Assembly: GCA_963578475.1 (NCBI GenBank)
Contig: CAUZCL010000001.1
Coordinates: 186,001 to 250,000 of the forward strand
DNA length: 64,000 nucleotides
Direction of reading: 5' to 3'
From: SMYC01 sp963578475
GTDB taxonomy: Bacteria; Acidobacteriota; Vicinamibacteria; Marinacidobacterales; SMYC01
Positions 1-9,332 of this stretch are shown piece after piece. Each line of letters begins with the position of its first letter. Within the stretch, counting starts at the first letter, position 1. Position numbers and translations under genes: made by a program. The notes below the pieces were generated by a model. That model did no database searches. It saw only the letters and a list, made by a program, of their open reading frames with translations, and was not told where the DNA came from.

Positions 1-20
1 CGATTCAAGGAAGGACACCG

Positions 21-854
21 ATGTCAAAGGTTTTACAAATCGGGCATAGCCCGGATCCTGATGACGCATTCATGTTCTGCGCGCTCTCGCATGGCGCCGT
101 CAAAATTCGCGATTTCGAGATCGACCATGTGCTCGAGGATATCCAGTCGCTCAACGAGCGAGCGATGAAAGGCGATCTCGAGGTCACGGCAATCTCGGCG
201 CATGCCTTTCTCTCCGTCGCCGACAAATATTGGATCATGGCGACCGGCGCGAGCATGGGCGAGGGCTACGGCCCGGTCGTCATTTCGAAAGAAGCGCTTA
301 CGATCGACGCGCTCGAAGGCAAGCGCGTCGCCATTCCCGGTGAGATCACAACAGCGGCGCTTCTCTCGCGTATTTTTCTTCCAAAGTTCGAAGCGGTCGT
401 TCGGCCCTTCGACACGATCTTCGACGCGGTCGACAAAGGCGATGCGGATGCCGGTGTCATCATCCACGAAGGCCAGCTGACCTATGCCGACAAGGGCTAT
501 CACAAGATTCTGGACTTTGGAGAGCAGTGGGAAAAAGAAACGGGGCTTCCTCTGCCGTTAGGCCTCGACGTCGTACGGCGCGATCTCGGGCGCGAGCTCG
601 CGGTGGAGATCAACACTGCGATGCGCGCGAGCATTGATTGGGCCTATGAGAACGAAGAAGAGGCGCTCACTTACTCGCTCAAGTTCGGCCGCGGCCTCGA
701 GCGCGAGCTCGGTCGGCGCTTCGTGAAGATGTACGTTTCGGACATCACGAAAGACATGGGCGACGCCGGCGAGAAAGCTTTGCGCGAGCTCTTCGCGCGG
801 GCGGAGGCGGCGGGGGTCGTCGACAAAGCCCCAGAGTTCGAGCTGATTCGCTAA
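21..854 (+). CDS. mqnD: 1,4-dihydroxy-6-naphthoate synthase (MqnD)
   Basis: Predicted menaquinone-biosynthesis enzyme of the futalosine route, converting cyclic dehypoxanthine futalosine to 1,4-dihydroxy-6-naphthoate in the cytoplasm. The 277-residue protein has the periplasmic-binding-protein-like fold of the MqnA/MqnD family. The N-terminal GHSPDPDDAFMFCAL corresponds to the SPCPNDTFIFYAL motif of Thermus MqnD, and the IIHEGQLTY and GLPLPLG segments (about residues 148-183) align with the same enzyme. Length is normal. The ATG at 21 has an AAGGA ribosome site just upstream. No other mqn gene is visible, so the rest of the pathway must lie elsewhere. The related MqnA is less likely because the HE and LPLPLG segments match MqnD. 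Confidence 0.88.
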   Translation: MSKVLQIGHSPDPDDAFMFCALSHGAVKIRDFEIDHVLEDIQSLNERAMKGDLEVTAISAHAFLSVADKYWIMATGASMGEGYGPVVISKEALTIDALEGKRVAIPGEITTAALLSRIFLPKFEAVVRPFDTIFDAVDKGDADAGVIIHEGQLTYADKGYHKILDFGEQWEKETGLPLPLGLDVVRRDLGRELAVEINTAMRASIDWAYENEEEALTYSLKFGRGLERELGRRFVKMYVSDITKDMGDAGEKALRELFARAEAAGVVDKAPEFELIR

Positions 855-863
855 CTAGAACAG

Positions 864-1628
864 CTACTGATTTAGCTCGTAGATGATCCTCAGGCCCTCG
901 AGTGTCAGCCGAGGATTTACGATGTCGATCACTTGGGTCCATTCGGCGACGATCTCGGCCATGCCGCCCGTCGCGATCACTTTCGGCTCGCCGGGCGCTT
1001 CCGATTTGAGGCGCGCCACGAGCTCCTTTACGAGCCCCAGATAGCCGAGCACGAGACCGGACCGCATGGCGCTCACTGTGTTGGTGCCGATGGCCTTGTC
1101 CGGAAGCGTGAGCTCGACTCTCGGGAGCTTAGAAGTGCGCCGCACGAGCGCGTCCGCCGTGATCCCGAGCCCGGGAGCGATAGCGCCGCCGAGATAGTCG
1201 CCCTCTTTCGAGACCACGTCAAAGGTCGTTGCCGTTCCCAGGTCGGCCACAATGGCTGGGCCGCCATAGAGCTTGTGCACCGCAGCTGTATTGGCGATGC
1301 GATCGGCGCCGACTTCTTCCAGGTTGTCAATCTTGATGCCGATCCCCGTCTCGATGCCGTACGCAACGATAACCGGAGGGTGTCCGAGCACGCGCTCCAT
1401 GAGCTCCTGAAACGTCGCGGTCAAAGGCGGTACGACGCTCGCGATCACGGCGCCGGAAATGTCCTTCCAGGAAAGCCCCTTGTCCTCGAGGAGTGCTTTC
1501 AAAAGAACGTAGTACTCGTCAGCGAGGTGGTCGAGATGCGTCGTGACCCGCCAGTCGGTCTTCCAACCGCCGTCGTGATACACACCGATGGCGGTCTTCG
1601 TATTGCCGACATCGAGCACGAGAAGCAC
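864..1628 (-). CDS. coaX: Type III pantothenate kinase
   Basis: Phosphorylates pantothenate, the first step of coenzyme A synthesis. The 254-residue protein shows the ASKHA-fold motifs of CoaX: DVGNTKTAIGV at the N terminus (phosphate 1), GADRIANTAAV near residue 107 and DLGTATTFDVV near residue 129 (phosphate 2), followed by GGAIAPGLG. Length is typical (about 255). It converges on mqnD, leaving 9 bp between stops, and diverges from the dehydratase gene at 1679. No SD is obvious before the ATG at 1626-1628. Type III enzymes are not feedback-inhibited by CoA (family knowledge). Confidence 0.93.
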   Translation of the reverse strand: MLLVLDVGNTKTAIGVYHDGGWKTDWRVTTHLDHLADEYYVLLKALLEDKGLSWKDISGAVIASVVPPLTATFQELMERVLGHPPVIVAYGIETGIGIKIDNLEEVGADRIANTAAVHKLYGGPAIVADLGTATTFDVVSKEGDYLGGAIAPGLGITADALVRRTSKLPRVELTLPDKAIGTNTVSAMRSGLVLGYLGLVKELVARLKSEAPGEPKVIATGGMAEIVAEWTQVIDIVNPRLTLEGLRIIYELNQ

Positions 1629-1678
1629 GGCAGCATTGTAGCATCACGCCTCGAAGGCGAACGTGGTACAACTCGGCC

Positions 1679-2617
1679 GTGATACCCATCGCAGAGATCC
1701 GAGCGGCAAGAAAAGCTATCGAAGGCCGCGCATTGCGAACGCCGCTCGTACGCTTGAACTACCCCGAGAGCTCACGTGAGATTTATCTCAAGCTCGAGAG
1801 CCTCCAACCCATCGCTTCGTTCAAGCTGCGGGGCGCAATCAACGCGTTCCGGCTCGCGCCTCCCGAGGAGATCGCAAAAGGCGTCTTCACGGCGAGCGCC
1901 GGCAATTGGGCGCAAGGCATCGCATGGGTGGCGAGAGAGAAGAACATTCCGTGCACCATCATCGTTCCCGACCACGCGCCGAAAACGAAGCTCGCGGCGA
2001 TCGAGCGGCTCGGAGCGCGTCACATCGACGTGCCCTACGATGCCTGGTGGCAGTGCATGACGGAGCGGCGCTTCGATGGCGTGAAGGGCTTTTTCTTGCA
2101 TCCGGTCGAAGACGAGCCCGTCATGGCGGGGAGTGGAACGATCGCACTCGAGATTCTCGAGGACTTGCCGGACCCTGACGTCGTGTTGGTCCCCTGGGGC
2201 GGCGGCGGTCTCTCGAGCGGCATCGCGAGCGGGCTCGCGCAGCTGCGGCCTGAAACGCGCGTCTACGCGGTCGAGGTGGAGACGGCCGCGCCTTTGAGCG
2301 CGTCTTTCTCTGCCGGCGAGATGACGGAGGTCGAGCGGAAACCTTCCTTCGTGGATGGGATTGGAAGCGGAAGCCTGCTCCCGAAGATGTGGCCTCTCGC
2401 GCAGGAGCTCTTGAAAGGAGCCTTCACGGCAAGTGTCCCGGACGTGGAAAGAGCCCTTCGGCTTCTCGTCGAGCGCAATCGCGTCGTGGCCGAAGGCGCG
2501 GGTGCTGTGCCTGTAGCTGTGGCGCTAGGCGACAAAGTCGAAGACGATAAGATCGTCTGCATCGTTTCGGGGGGCAACATCGATACGGAAGTTTTGTTGA
2601 AGGTCTTGGAGGGCTGA
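1679..2617 (+). CDS. PLP-dependent threonine/serine dehydratase family protein
   Basis: Fold-type II PLP enzyme of 312 residues. The Schiff-base lysine lies in ASFKLRGAINAF (about residues 46-57), the asparagine in SAGNWAQG (about 73-80) and the phosphate-binding glycine loop in GGGGLSSG (about 174-181). It lacks the C-terminal ACT domain of biosynthetic IlvA, so it is closer to catabolic threonine or serine dehydratase or serine racemase. The substrate cannot be told from sequence. The start is GTG at 1679. The stop is followed 2 nt later by the DinB-family gene, so the two are probably cotranscribed. Confidence 0.82.
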   Translation: MIPIAEIRAARKAIEGRALRTPLVRLNYPESSREIYLKLESLQPIASFKLRGAINAFRLAPPEEIAKGVFTASAGNWAQGIAWVAREKNIPCTIIVPDHAPKTKLAAIERLGARHIDVPYDAWWQCMTERRFDGVKGFFLHPVEDEPVMAGSGTIALEILEDLPDPDVVLVPWGGGGLSSGIASGLAQLRPETRVYAVEVETAAPLSASFSAGEMTEVERKPSFVDGIGSGSLLPKMWPLAQELLKGAFTASVPDVERALRLLVERNRVVAEGAGAVPVAVALGDKVEDDKIVCIVSGGNIDTEVLLKVLEG

Positions 2618-2619
2618 CG

Positions 2620-3129
2620 ATGGAGTTCACCCATATCGACGTCTTTCTCGAATATTACGGCAAGGTGCGCCAGCGTACGAAGCGACTCCTCGACATCATC
2701 CCGGACGACAAGATGGACTGGACGCCCATCAAAGGCAAGTTTACATTCGCCGACCTCATCCGCCATCTCGCAGCGATCGAGCGCTTCATGTACGCCGAGA
2801 ACGTCCAAGGGAAACCGAGCCGCTATCCCGGGTGCGGCAAGGAGCTCGCGGTCGGGCGCGAGGCGGTTCTTCGCTTCTTCGATCAGTGCCACGAAGAGTC
2901 GATGGCGATCTTCGCGACGCTGACGCCGGAGAATTTGAGCGGCAAGTGTGTCACTCCGGCGGGCACGTCCATTACGACATGGAAGTGGCTCCGGCTACTC
3001 CCCGAGCACGAGATCCACCATCGCGGTCAGATCTATACCTACGCTGGCTTTCTCGGGATCAAGACACCCCCAATCTACGGGATGACGTCGGAACAGGTCG
3101 CCGAAGCGTCCCGAGGCTCAGACGCCTAG
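2620..3129 (+). CDS. DinB family protein
   Basis: A 169-residue four-helix-bundle protein of the DinB/YfiT superfamily, typically metal-dependent thiol transferases or of unknown substrate. Visible features are the central DLIRHLAAIERFMY helix (about 45-58) and the C-terminal EHEIHHRGQIYTY segment (about 129-141), which supplies the histidines of the usual three-His metal site. It starts 2 nt after the dehydratase stop, indicating an operon. Its last 12 nt overlap the 3' end of the convergent gene at 3118-3543. Confidence 0.85.
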   Translation: MEFTHIDVFLEYYGKVRQRTKRLLDIIPDDKMDWTPIKGKFTFADLIRHLAAIERFMYAENVQGKPSRYPGCGKELAVGREAVLRFFDQCHEESMAIFATLTPENLSGKCVTPAGTSITTWKWLRLLPEHEIHHRGQIYTYAGFLGIKTPPIYGMTSEQVAEASRGSDA

Positions 3130-3543
3130 CCGCTCGCGCAGGGCCTCGAGATAGCCGGGAACTTTGGCGTTCAGGTAAACCTCACGCTCTTTCGCAAGCT
3201 GTTCGAAACTCTCGAGAAAAGCTGGGTTCCCGAACTGCACGCGGAGCTCGGGGACGAGGTGCTTCACCTTCTCCCAAACCACGGTGATCTCACTGTTGGT
3301 CTCGAAGAAGAGCTCTTTTTCCACGGTGTCGCGTTTCACGATCGCGGAGATCATGTCCCAGTAGCTCACGACTTGCCGAAACGACGCGTCCTCCTCCGAG
3401 CCCGGAGGGCAGAGCTCGTTGAGCTCATCGACGGTCCTCGCTTTCAGTCGGCCGAGCACGAAAGAGCGGGCCTCCCGAAGGCGTGACTCCCGCCGGAGGC
3501 TGTAGAACTGCAGAATGAGTTGCACGCCCTCGTATTCGCTCAT
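3118..3543 (-). CDS. Hypothetical protein, DUF4760-like
   Basis: A 141-residue soluble, mostly helical and acidic protein that I recognise only loosely (DUF4760-like length and composition). It has no signal peptide, no membrane segment and no catalytic motif. The ATG at 3543 was chosen because GGAGGAG lies directly upstream; the longer frame to 3555 has no better signal. The convergent 3' end overlaps dinB by 12 nt. Confidence 0.7.
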   Translation of the reverse strand: MSEYEGVQLILQFYSLRRESRLREARSFVLGRLKARTVDELNELCPPGSEEDASFRQVVSYWDMISAIVKRDTVEKELFFETNSEITVVWEKVKHLVPELRVQFGNPAFLESFEQLAKEREVYLNAKVPGYLEALRERLGV

Positions 3544-3615
3544 GGCTCCTCCCACAATAGATGGCTTTGAAATCCGATGGGCAGCCAGCCTATCATGCGC
3601 CTATAGGAGTTGGCG

Positions 3616-3909
3616 ATGCTCGATGACGATTTTAAAGTTGTTTGCCCGTGCTGCGAATCCAAGCTCCTCATCGACCACAAGACTGGCGCTGTTGTGTCGC
3701 ACGAGGAGCCGCCGCGCGGTGGCAAGGTAACGTTCGCGCAAGCGGTGGAGCGTAACCGGAAACGCAAGACAGACGCGGAGGACGTTTTCGCCCAAGCGGT
3801 CCGCGAGGAGGAGCACAAAGAGGAACTTCTCGAAAAGAAGTTCCGAGAAGCCTTCGAGAAAGTCGACAAGGACGACACCCCGCCGCCACATCCTTTCGAC
3901 TATAAATAG
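3616..3909 (+). CDS. Small CPCC zinc-ribbon-like protein
   Basis: A 97-residue protein opening with a CPCC pair (VVCPCCESKLLIDHKTG), then a charged, probably coiled-coil helix (about 35-80) and a PPPHPFDYK tail. One CxxC-type pair is not enough for a full zinc ribbon in a monomer. The ATG at 3616 is preferred over TTG at 3610 because AGGAG ends at 3609, giving normal spacing to the ATG. The function is unknown. Similar small FmdB-like proteins are often regulators, but nothing here supports that directly. Confidence 0.65.
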   Translation: MLDDDFKVVCPCCESKLLIDHKTGAVVSHEEPPRGGKVTFAQAVERNRKRKTDAEDVFAQAVREEEHKEELLEKKFREAFEKVDKDDTPPPHPFDYK

Positions 3910-3921
3910 GCGCCCCTATCT

Positions 3922-4925
3922 ATGCTAATGAGCAGCATCGTTTTCGCGCTGATGTCCGTCGTGACCTCCACAGGAAGCGTCGCAATACGCTTCGCGCCGC
4001 GCGATCTCCAATCGTCCGTGTCTATTTACCATGATGTCGTTACCCGAATGCCCGACCTTTCGGACGAGGAGTTGGACCTAAAGCTCGAGGAAGCTGTCAT
4101 CGATAGCGAAAAGGCCGAGATGCTCGTGTGCTGCTACCTGTCCGAAGTGCGCGAGAGGCGGCTCTTTGTAGCCTTTGGCTATGCGAACATCTCCGATTAC
4201 GCGTTCGCGCGCTTCGGATTCAGGGCGCGCAAGACTCACTATCTGGTGCGCCTGGGCCAGAGGATCAAGCGTCTTCCGAAGCTCCGCGAAGCGATGGCGA
4301 ACGGAAAAATCGGCTGGTGCAAGGCAAGTCGGATCGCCGCCGTCGCCGCTCCCGAGGACGAGGTAACGTGGATCGAATCCGCGCTGTCTTCGTCGGCGCA
4401 GCAACTCGAGAAAAAATCAAAGACGGAACGGACACGCTCGCGACGATGCTTCACTTCCCGTTGTCTCCAGGGATGCGAGGGTTGTGGGAGGACACGCTCG
4501 AGATTTTCCGCCGCCGGTCGGGCGCCGAGATATCGCCCCTTGCTGTCTTCGAGTACTTGCTCGCCGAGAACGTCGCGGAATGGGGCCATTACCTCGCCCC
4601 TGACAAAACTTCGGAAACGCCCGAAGATGAGGACGCCACAGCTCCCGAGGAAGACGACGCGCCTGACACCGACTCGCCCGCGGAAAGCGAGACCGAAGCG
4701 GGTCCCGTCTTCCCCTGAGCTGAAAGTATCAATACCGACCCAGTCATGCAACCGAGCCTATTCGAAAGCGGGGCCGTGGCCGAGGCAGATTACGAGAGCG
4801 ATTTGGAATACAAACGGATGCGCGATCTCGTCCTGGAAAGGGACGGCTGGAAATGCACGGTTCCCTATTGCAGTACCCGCTCGCAACTAACCGTTCATCA
4901 CATTCAGTATCGCAGCCGGGGCGTT
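3922..4925 (+). pseudogene. HNH endonuclease (DUF222-like) pseudogene, 3' truncated
   Basis: The N-terminal part reads as the helical region that precedes HNH domains in DUF222/13E12-type proteins (the segment around RLFVAFGYANISDYAF). The frame breaks at the A6 tract 4411-4416: a seventh A would join it to the frame encoding IKDGTDTLATMLHF. An in-frame TGA follows at 4716-4718. The same frame then continues from about 4746 into the HNH core RDGWKCTVPYCSTRSQ plus LTVHHIQYRSRG. At about 4918-4925 homology stops where the rest of the HNH domain should be, and a TolB-propeller sequence begins in another frame. So it carries a frameshift, a nonsense codon and loss of the 3' end. The start codon is uncertain (3922 or 4048). 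Confidence 0.75.
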
Positions 4926-6417
4926 TGCCACTCGCCGTGGAACAACCCGTCAACCGGACGGCGGACTACACCGGGGCGGATCAGTACCCCAGCTGGTCTC
5001 CCGATGGCAGCCAAATTGCCTTCCAGTCCGATCGAGACGGCGGAGGGTATTTCGTCATGTCGGCTTTGGGGGGATCCGCGCGCAAGGTGTTCTCTAAGCA
5101 AGGAGGTGGTTCACCACAGTGGTCGACAGATGGAGAGGAGTTAGCTCGTCTTGTGCGCGACGGCTCTGTGGAGATTGTGGAGATCGTGTCGATGAGAACC
5201 CGGGAATCTCGGCGTTTGGCTCTCCCGTCAGAGAGGAACGGAGCTATGGACTTGAGCTGGTCGTCAAACGGACGCTTCTTCGCTTTTGTGGATGGCGGTC
5301 CGGCGCACGACCTGACGCGCTTGTGGACGATCCGCGCGAACGACGGGCAGGCCTCCGCCGTGACAGACGGTCTATCGAAAGTGTGGAGTCCCAGTTGGTC
5401 ACCGGATGGAAGTCGCCTCCACTTCGTCTCCAACCGAGGTGGAAGCATGGACCTATGGTCTCTGCGCGTGGGCCCGAACGCAGAGCCCGAAGACAGTCCT
5501 CAACCGGTGACGGTCGCTGTCGGGATGCGCCATGCGGTCTTTTCTCCAGACGACACCAAGCTCGCCTACTCGCGGGGGCGCCAGGTCGCCAACCTGTGGC
5601 GCGTTCCCATTCTCGACGACCGGCCGGCCACCTGGGCCGATGCTCAGCAGCTCACCTTCGAGGAAGCCTACATCGAGCGCGTCGACGTGTCGCCCGACGG
5701 AGAGCGCCTGCTGGTCCAATCAGACCGAAGCGGAAACATGGACCTTTGGATGCTGCCGCGCGATGGCGGAGAGTGGATGCAAGTCACGAGCGAACCCGCG
5801 CCGGACTGGTATCCAAGGTGGTCGCCCGATGGCCAGAACATCTTGTTATTTTCCAACCGGACCGGCAATCGCGAAATCTGGATCATGCCTGTGAGTGGAA
5901 GCCCCGCACGCCAGTTGACCGACGGCAAGGCCACCAACATAGAATCATGGTTACCGAATGGTCGAGAGATTGTGTTTTCGTCTTCGCTGGAGCACTCGAT
6001 CTACGTCATGCCGAGCGACGGAGGGGAAGGCAGACAGGTGACGAAACGCCGGAGAGGGATTTTTTTTTCGATTGGTCACCCGACGGAGAATGGCTCGTCT
6101 TTATGCCGTCTGTGCAGTCTGGTCCTCAACTGTGGCGAGTGCCCGCCGCAGGCGGCAATCCCGAACCCTTGACCGAGGAGGGGTGAGGAGGGACACCGCG
6201 GTGGTCGAGGGATGGCAAGCGGGTCTTCTTTCCCGGAGGTCCCGGGGCGAGGCGGAACCTCTGGGCGGTCTCGCCTGAAGACGGAAAGGTGCAGGCCATG
6301 TCAGAGCTGGTCGGACGACTGGGGAGAGTGAGTACCTTTTGCCTTGCCACAGATGGCCAATTCCTCTTTTTCTTCTGGCGGGAGAATCTCAGCGACATCT
6401 GGGTGATGGAGTCGTGA
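4926..6417 (+). pseudogene. TolB-like beta-propeller fragment (kinase C-terminal type), pseudogene
   Basis: Tandem PD40/WD40-like blades with repeated WSPDG signatures (SWSPDGSQIAF, SWSPDGSRLHF, RWSPDGQNILLF), the type found behind Acidobacteriota Ser/Thr kinases or in TolB. There is no kinase domain, signal peptide or start codon of its own; the 5' end abuts the HNH remnant. The frame changes at about 6045-6062 near a nine-T run and continues as DFFFDWSPDGEWLVF. A TGA at 6184-6186 interrupts it. The same frame then goes on through PRWSRDGKRVFF to the stop at 6415-6417. Three independent defects make it non-functional. Confidence 0.8.
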
Positions 6418-6467
6418 CAGAAGAATGATCGACTGATGGTTCCCCGCACACGTCGATAGATCCAGAA

Positions 6468-9176
6468 CTACTTCGCCAAGTTTCGAAGCACAGTGTGCAG
6501 AATCCCGCCGTTCTTGTAATACGTGACGTCCACTCTCGCATCGAGTCGGGCGATGACATCGAACGTGAAGGTCGTGCCGTCCGCACGGGTCGCGGTCACC
6601 GCGAGCTCTTGCCGCGGCTCGATATCCTCGCCCAGTTTGATGTCGAACGTCTCTTGACCCGTGATGCCGAGGCTAAGAGCACCGTCGCCTTCCTTGAACT
6701 GAAGCGGCAAGACACCCATCCCCACGAGATTGCTCCGATGAATACGCTCGTAGCTCTCCGCGAACACGGCCTTGACTCCCATGAGCAGCGTCCCTTTCGC
6801 CGCCCAGTCGCGTGAAGAGCCGGTGCCGTATTCTTTTCCCACGATCACGACGAGCGATGTCCCTTCCTCCTTGTACCGCATCGCCGCGTCATAGATGAAC
6901 ATCTGCTCGCCGCTCGGGATGTGCACCGTATAGCCGCCTTCGACGCCGGGCACGAGCTGGTTCTTGATGCGGATATTCGCGAACGTGCCGCGCAGCATCA
7001 CCCGATCGTTGCCGCGGCGCGAGCCATAAGAGTTGAAGTCTTTCTTCTCGAGCCCGCGCTCGCGCAGGTACTGCCCCGCGGGCGAGTCGTTCGGGATGTC
7101 GGCGGCGGGAGAGATGTGATCCGTCGTGACCGAGTCGCCGAGAAGCACGAGCACACGCGCACCCGAAATGCTCGAGAGCGGATTGAGCTCGAGCGTCAAG
7201 CCTTCGAAGAACGGTGGCTCTTGAATGTAGGTCGACGCGTCGCTCCACTCGTAGAGCTTCCCGCCGGAGGCGGGGATTTTGTTCCACTCTTCGTTCCCGT
7301 CCCAGACATTCCCGTACATCTTCTTGAACATGCCCGGATGGATCGCTTTTTCCAGCAGGTCGTTGACTTCTTTTTGGCTGGGCCAAATGTCCTCGAGATG
7401 GACAGGCTTTCCCTCGACGTCTTTTCCGAGCGGCTCGCTCGCGAGGTCGAGATCCACCGTGCCCGCAAGCGCATAGGCCACGACGAGAGGCGGCGAGGCC
7501 AGATAGTTCGCGCGCACGAGCGCGTGGATGCGTCCTTCAAAGTTACGGTTGCCCGACAACACCGCGGCCGCGACGAGCTCGCCTTCGGAGACCGCCTTCT
7601 CGACGGGCTCCGGAAGCGGACCGCTATTGCCGATGCAGGTCGTGCAGCCGTAACCGACGAGGTGAAACCCGAGATCGGCCAGCGAAGCGAGAAGGCCGGC
7701 TTCGCGCAAGTACTCGGTCACGACTTTCGAGCCCGGCGCGAGCGAGGTCTTCACGTAAGGGGGCACTTTGAGCCCGCGCTCCGTCGCTTTCTTGGCGAGC
7801 AGCCCTGCGGCCAACATGACCGAGGGATTGGATGTGTTCGTGCAAGAGGTAATCGCGGCGATAACCACGGCGCCGTGGCCGACGTTCTCGCGTGTGCCGC
7901 CCAAGGCCACGCTCGCGGTCCGCGAAAGCTCGTCGCAGGACAACCCGAAGCCGCGCTCTTTTGGCGAGGTGGTGAGCGCCGAGCGAAACGCGTCCTTCAT
8001 GTCGGAAAGCGCGATGCGGTCTTGCGGGCGTTTGGGGCCGGCAAGACTCGGCTCGACAGTGGCCAGATCGAGCTCGAGCGTATCGGTGAAATCGGGGTCC
8101 GCGGCCTCGTCGGTGCGGAAGAGTCCCTGCATCTTCGTATAGGCTTCGACCCGCGCGACATGGTCATCGCTTCGGCCCGTACGCCGAAGAAAACGAAGGG
8201 TTTCCTCGTCCACCGGAAAAAATCCCATCGTCGCGCCATATTCTGGAGCCATGTTCGCTACCGTTGCGCGATCGGGAAGTGACATTTGAGACAGGCCTTG
8301 TCCGTAGAACTCGACGAACTTCTCGACGACGCCCTTTTCACGAAGCATCTGGGTCACGACGAGCACCAAGTCGGTGGCGGTAACACCCTCGCGCAGCTGC
8401 CCGTGCATCTTGAAGCCGATGACCTCCGGCATGATGAGATAGGACGGCTGGCCGAGCATACCCGCTTCGGCTTCGATACCGCCCACGCCCCATCCGAACA
8501 CGCCGAGGCCGTTGATCATCGTCGTATGCGAGTCCGTCCCGACCAGGCTGTCGGGGAAGAGAAACGTCTCACCGTTCTTCTCGCCTTTCATGACGACCGT
8601 GGCAAGAAATTCGAGATTGACCTGATGCACGATCCCAGTTGCCGGGGGCACGACGCGGAAGCCATTGAAGGCGTTTTTCCCCCATCGCAAAAACTCGTAG
8701 CGCTCGCGGTTGCGCTCGAACTCGATTTCCGCGTTCCGGCTGAGCGCGAGCGGCGTTCCGAACACATCGACCTGCACTGAGTGGTCGATGACTAGATCCA
8801 CAGGGACGGCGGGGTTGATGCGTTCCGGGTCGCCGCCTAGACGCTCGAGTGTCGATCGCATGGCCGCGAGATCGACCACGGCGGGAACGCCCGTGAAATC
8901 TTGAAGGATGACGCGCGCGGGCAAGAACGGCACTTCGTTGTTGCCGGGGTCGCTTGCCTTCCAGCCGGCGAGGGTCTTGATATCGTCTTCTGTGACGGTC
9001 TCACCATCACAATTGCGGACCACAGCCTCCAAGAGCACCTTGATGCTGTAGGGCATCCTCGAGATGCTCCCCAGGCCAGCTTTTTCGAGCGACTCGAGCG
9101 CATAGGCGTGCGCAGTGCCCTCGGGGGTCTCGAGAGTCGTCCGGGTACCTAGTGGGTTGTGCATGGAATCGGTCAT
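6468..9176 (-). CDS. acnA: Aconitate hydratase A
   Basis: TCA-cycle enzyme interconverting citrate and isocitrate with a [4Fe-4S] cluster. The 902-residue length is standard for the AcnA/IRP family. The cluster cysteines are in AAITSCTNTSNPSVM (about residue 440) and GCTTCIGNSG (about 505), with the substrate-loop VGTDSHTTMINGLG near residue 210. The C-terminal swivel domain has EYGTGSSRDWAAKGT. The ATG at 9174-9176 is preceded by AAGGAG on the minus strand. It appears monocistronic, between the TolB remnant and the divergent DUF4013 gene. Confidence 0.97.
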   Translation of the reverse strand: MTDSMHNPLGTRTTLETPEGTAHAYALESLEKAGLGSISRMPYSIKVLLEAVVRNCDGETVTEDDIKTLAGWKASDPGNNEVPFLPARVILQDFTGVPAVVDLAAMRSTLERLGGDPERINPAVPVDLVIDHSVQVDVFGTPLALSRNAEIEFERNRERYEFLRWGKNAFNGFRVVPPATGIVHQVNLEFLATVVMKGEKNGETFLFPDSLVGTDSHTTMINGLGVFGWGVGGIEAEAGMLGQPSYLIMPEVIGFKMHGQLREGVTATDLVLVVTQMLREKGVVEKFVEFYGQGLSQMSLPDRATVANMAPEYGATMGFFPVDEETLRFLRRTGRSDDHVARVEAYTKMQGLFRTDEAADPDFTDTLELDLATVEPSLAGPKRPQDRIALSDMKDAFRSALTTSPKERGFGLSCDELSRTASVALGGTRENVGHGAVVIAAITSCTNTSNPSVMLAAGLLAKKATERGLKVPPYVKTSLAPGSKVVTEYLREAGLLASLADLGFHLVGYGCTTCIGNSGPLPEPVEKAVSEGELVAAAVLSGNRNFEGRIHALVRANYLASPPLVVAYALAGTVDLDLASEPLGKDVEGKPVHLEDIWPSQKEVNDLLEKAIHPGMFKKMYGNVWDGNEEWNKIPASGGKLYEWSDASTYIQEPPFFEGLTLELNPLSSISGARVLVLLGDSVTTDHISPAADIPNDSPAGQYLRERGLEKKDFNSYGSRRGNDRVMLRGTFANIRIKNQLVPGVEGGYTVHIPSGEQMFIYDAAMRYKEEGTSLVVIVGKEYGTGSSRDWAAKGTLLMGVKAVFAESYERIHRSNLVGMGVLPLQFKEGDGALSLGITGQETFDIKLGEDIEPRQELAVTATRADGTTFTFDVIARLDARVDVTYYKNGGILHTVLRNLAK

Positions 9177-9272
9177 TGGGGCTCCTTAGGAAGAAATCGA
9201 ACCCTACAGCCCCTAACTTTATCAAGAACCAAGAATCGGCGCGCGGCGTCCGGGTCGCTGTATCTGGTTGGC

Positions 9273-9278
9273 TATAAT
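9273..9278 (+). promoter_or_regulatory. Consensus -10 box upstream of the DUF4013 gene
   Basis: A perfect TATAAT lies in an AT-rich stretch 55 bp before the ATG at 9333, in an otherwise GC-rich region. No convincing -35 is seen at 16-18 bp, so assignment as the promoter is tentative. The 156-bp acnA/DUF4013 divergent gap must hold promoters for both genes. Confidence 0.35.
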
Positions 9279-9332
9279 AAATCTTTGCTGTTATAACTTT
9301 GACCTTGACTGTAATCTTGATAGCGACGAGCC

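Noticed and set aside
6468..9176. 453-codon plus-strand ORF at 6921-8282
   Set aside because: It is antisense to acnA, arginine/histidine-rich and lacks any family motif, a typical high-GC shadow.
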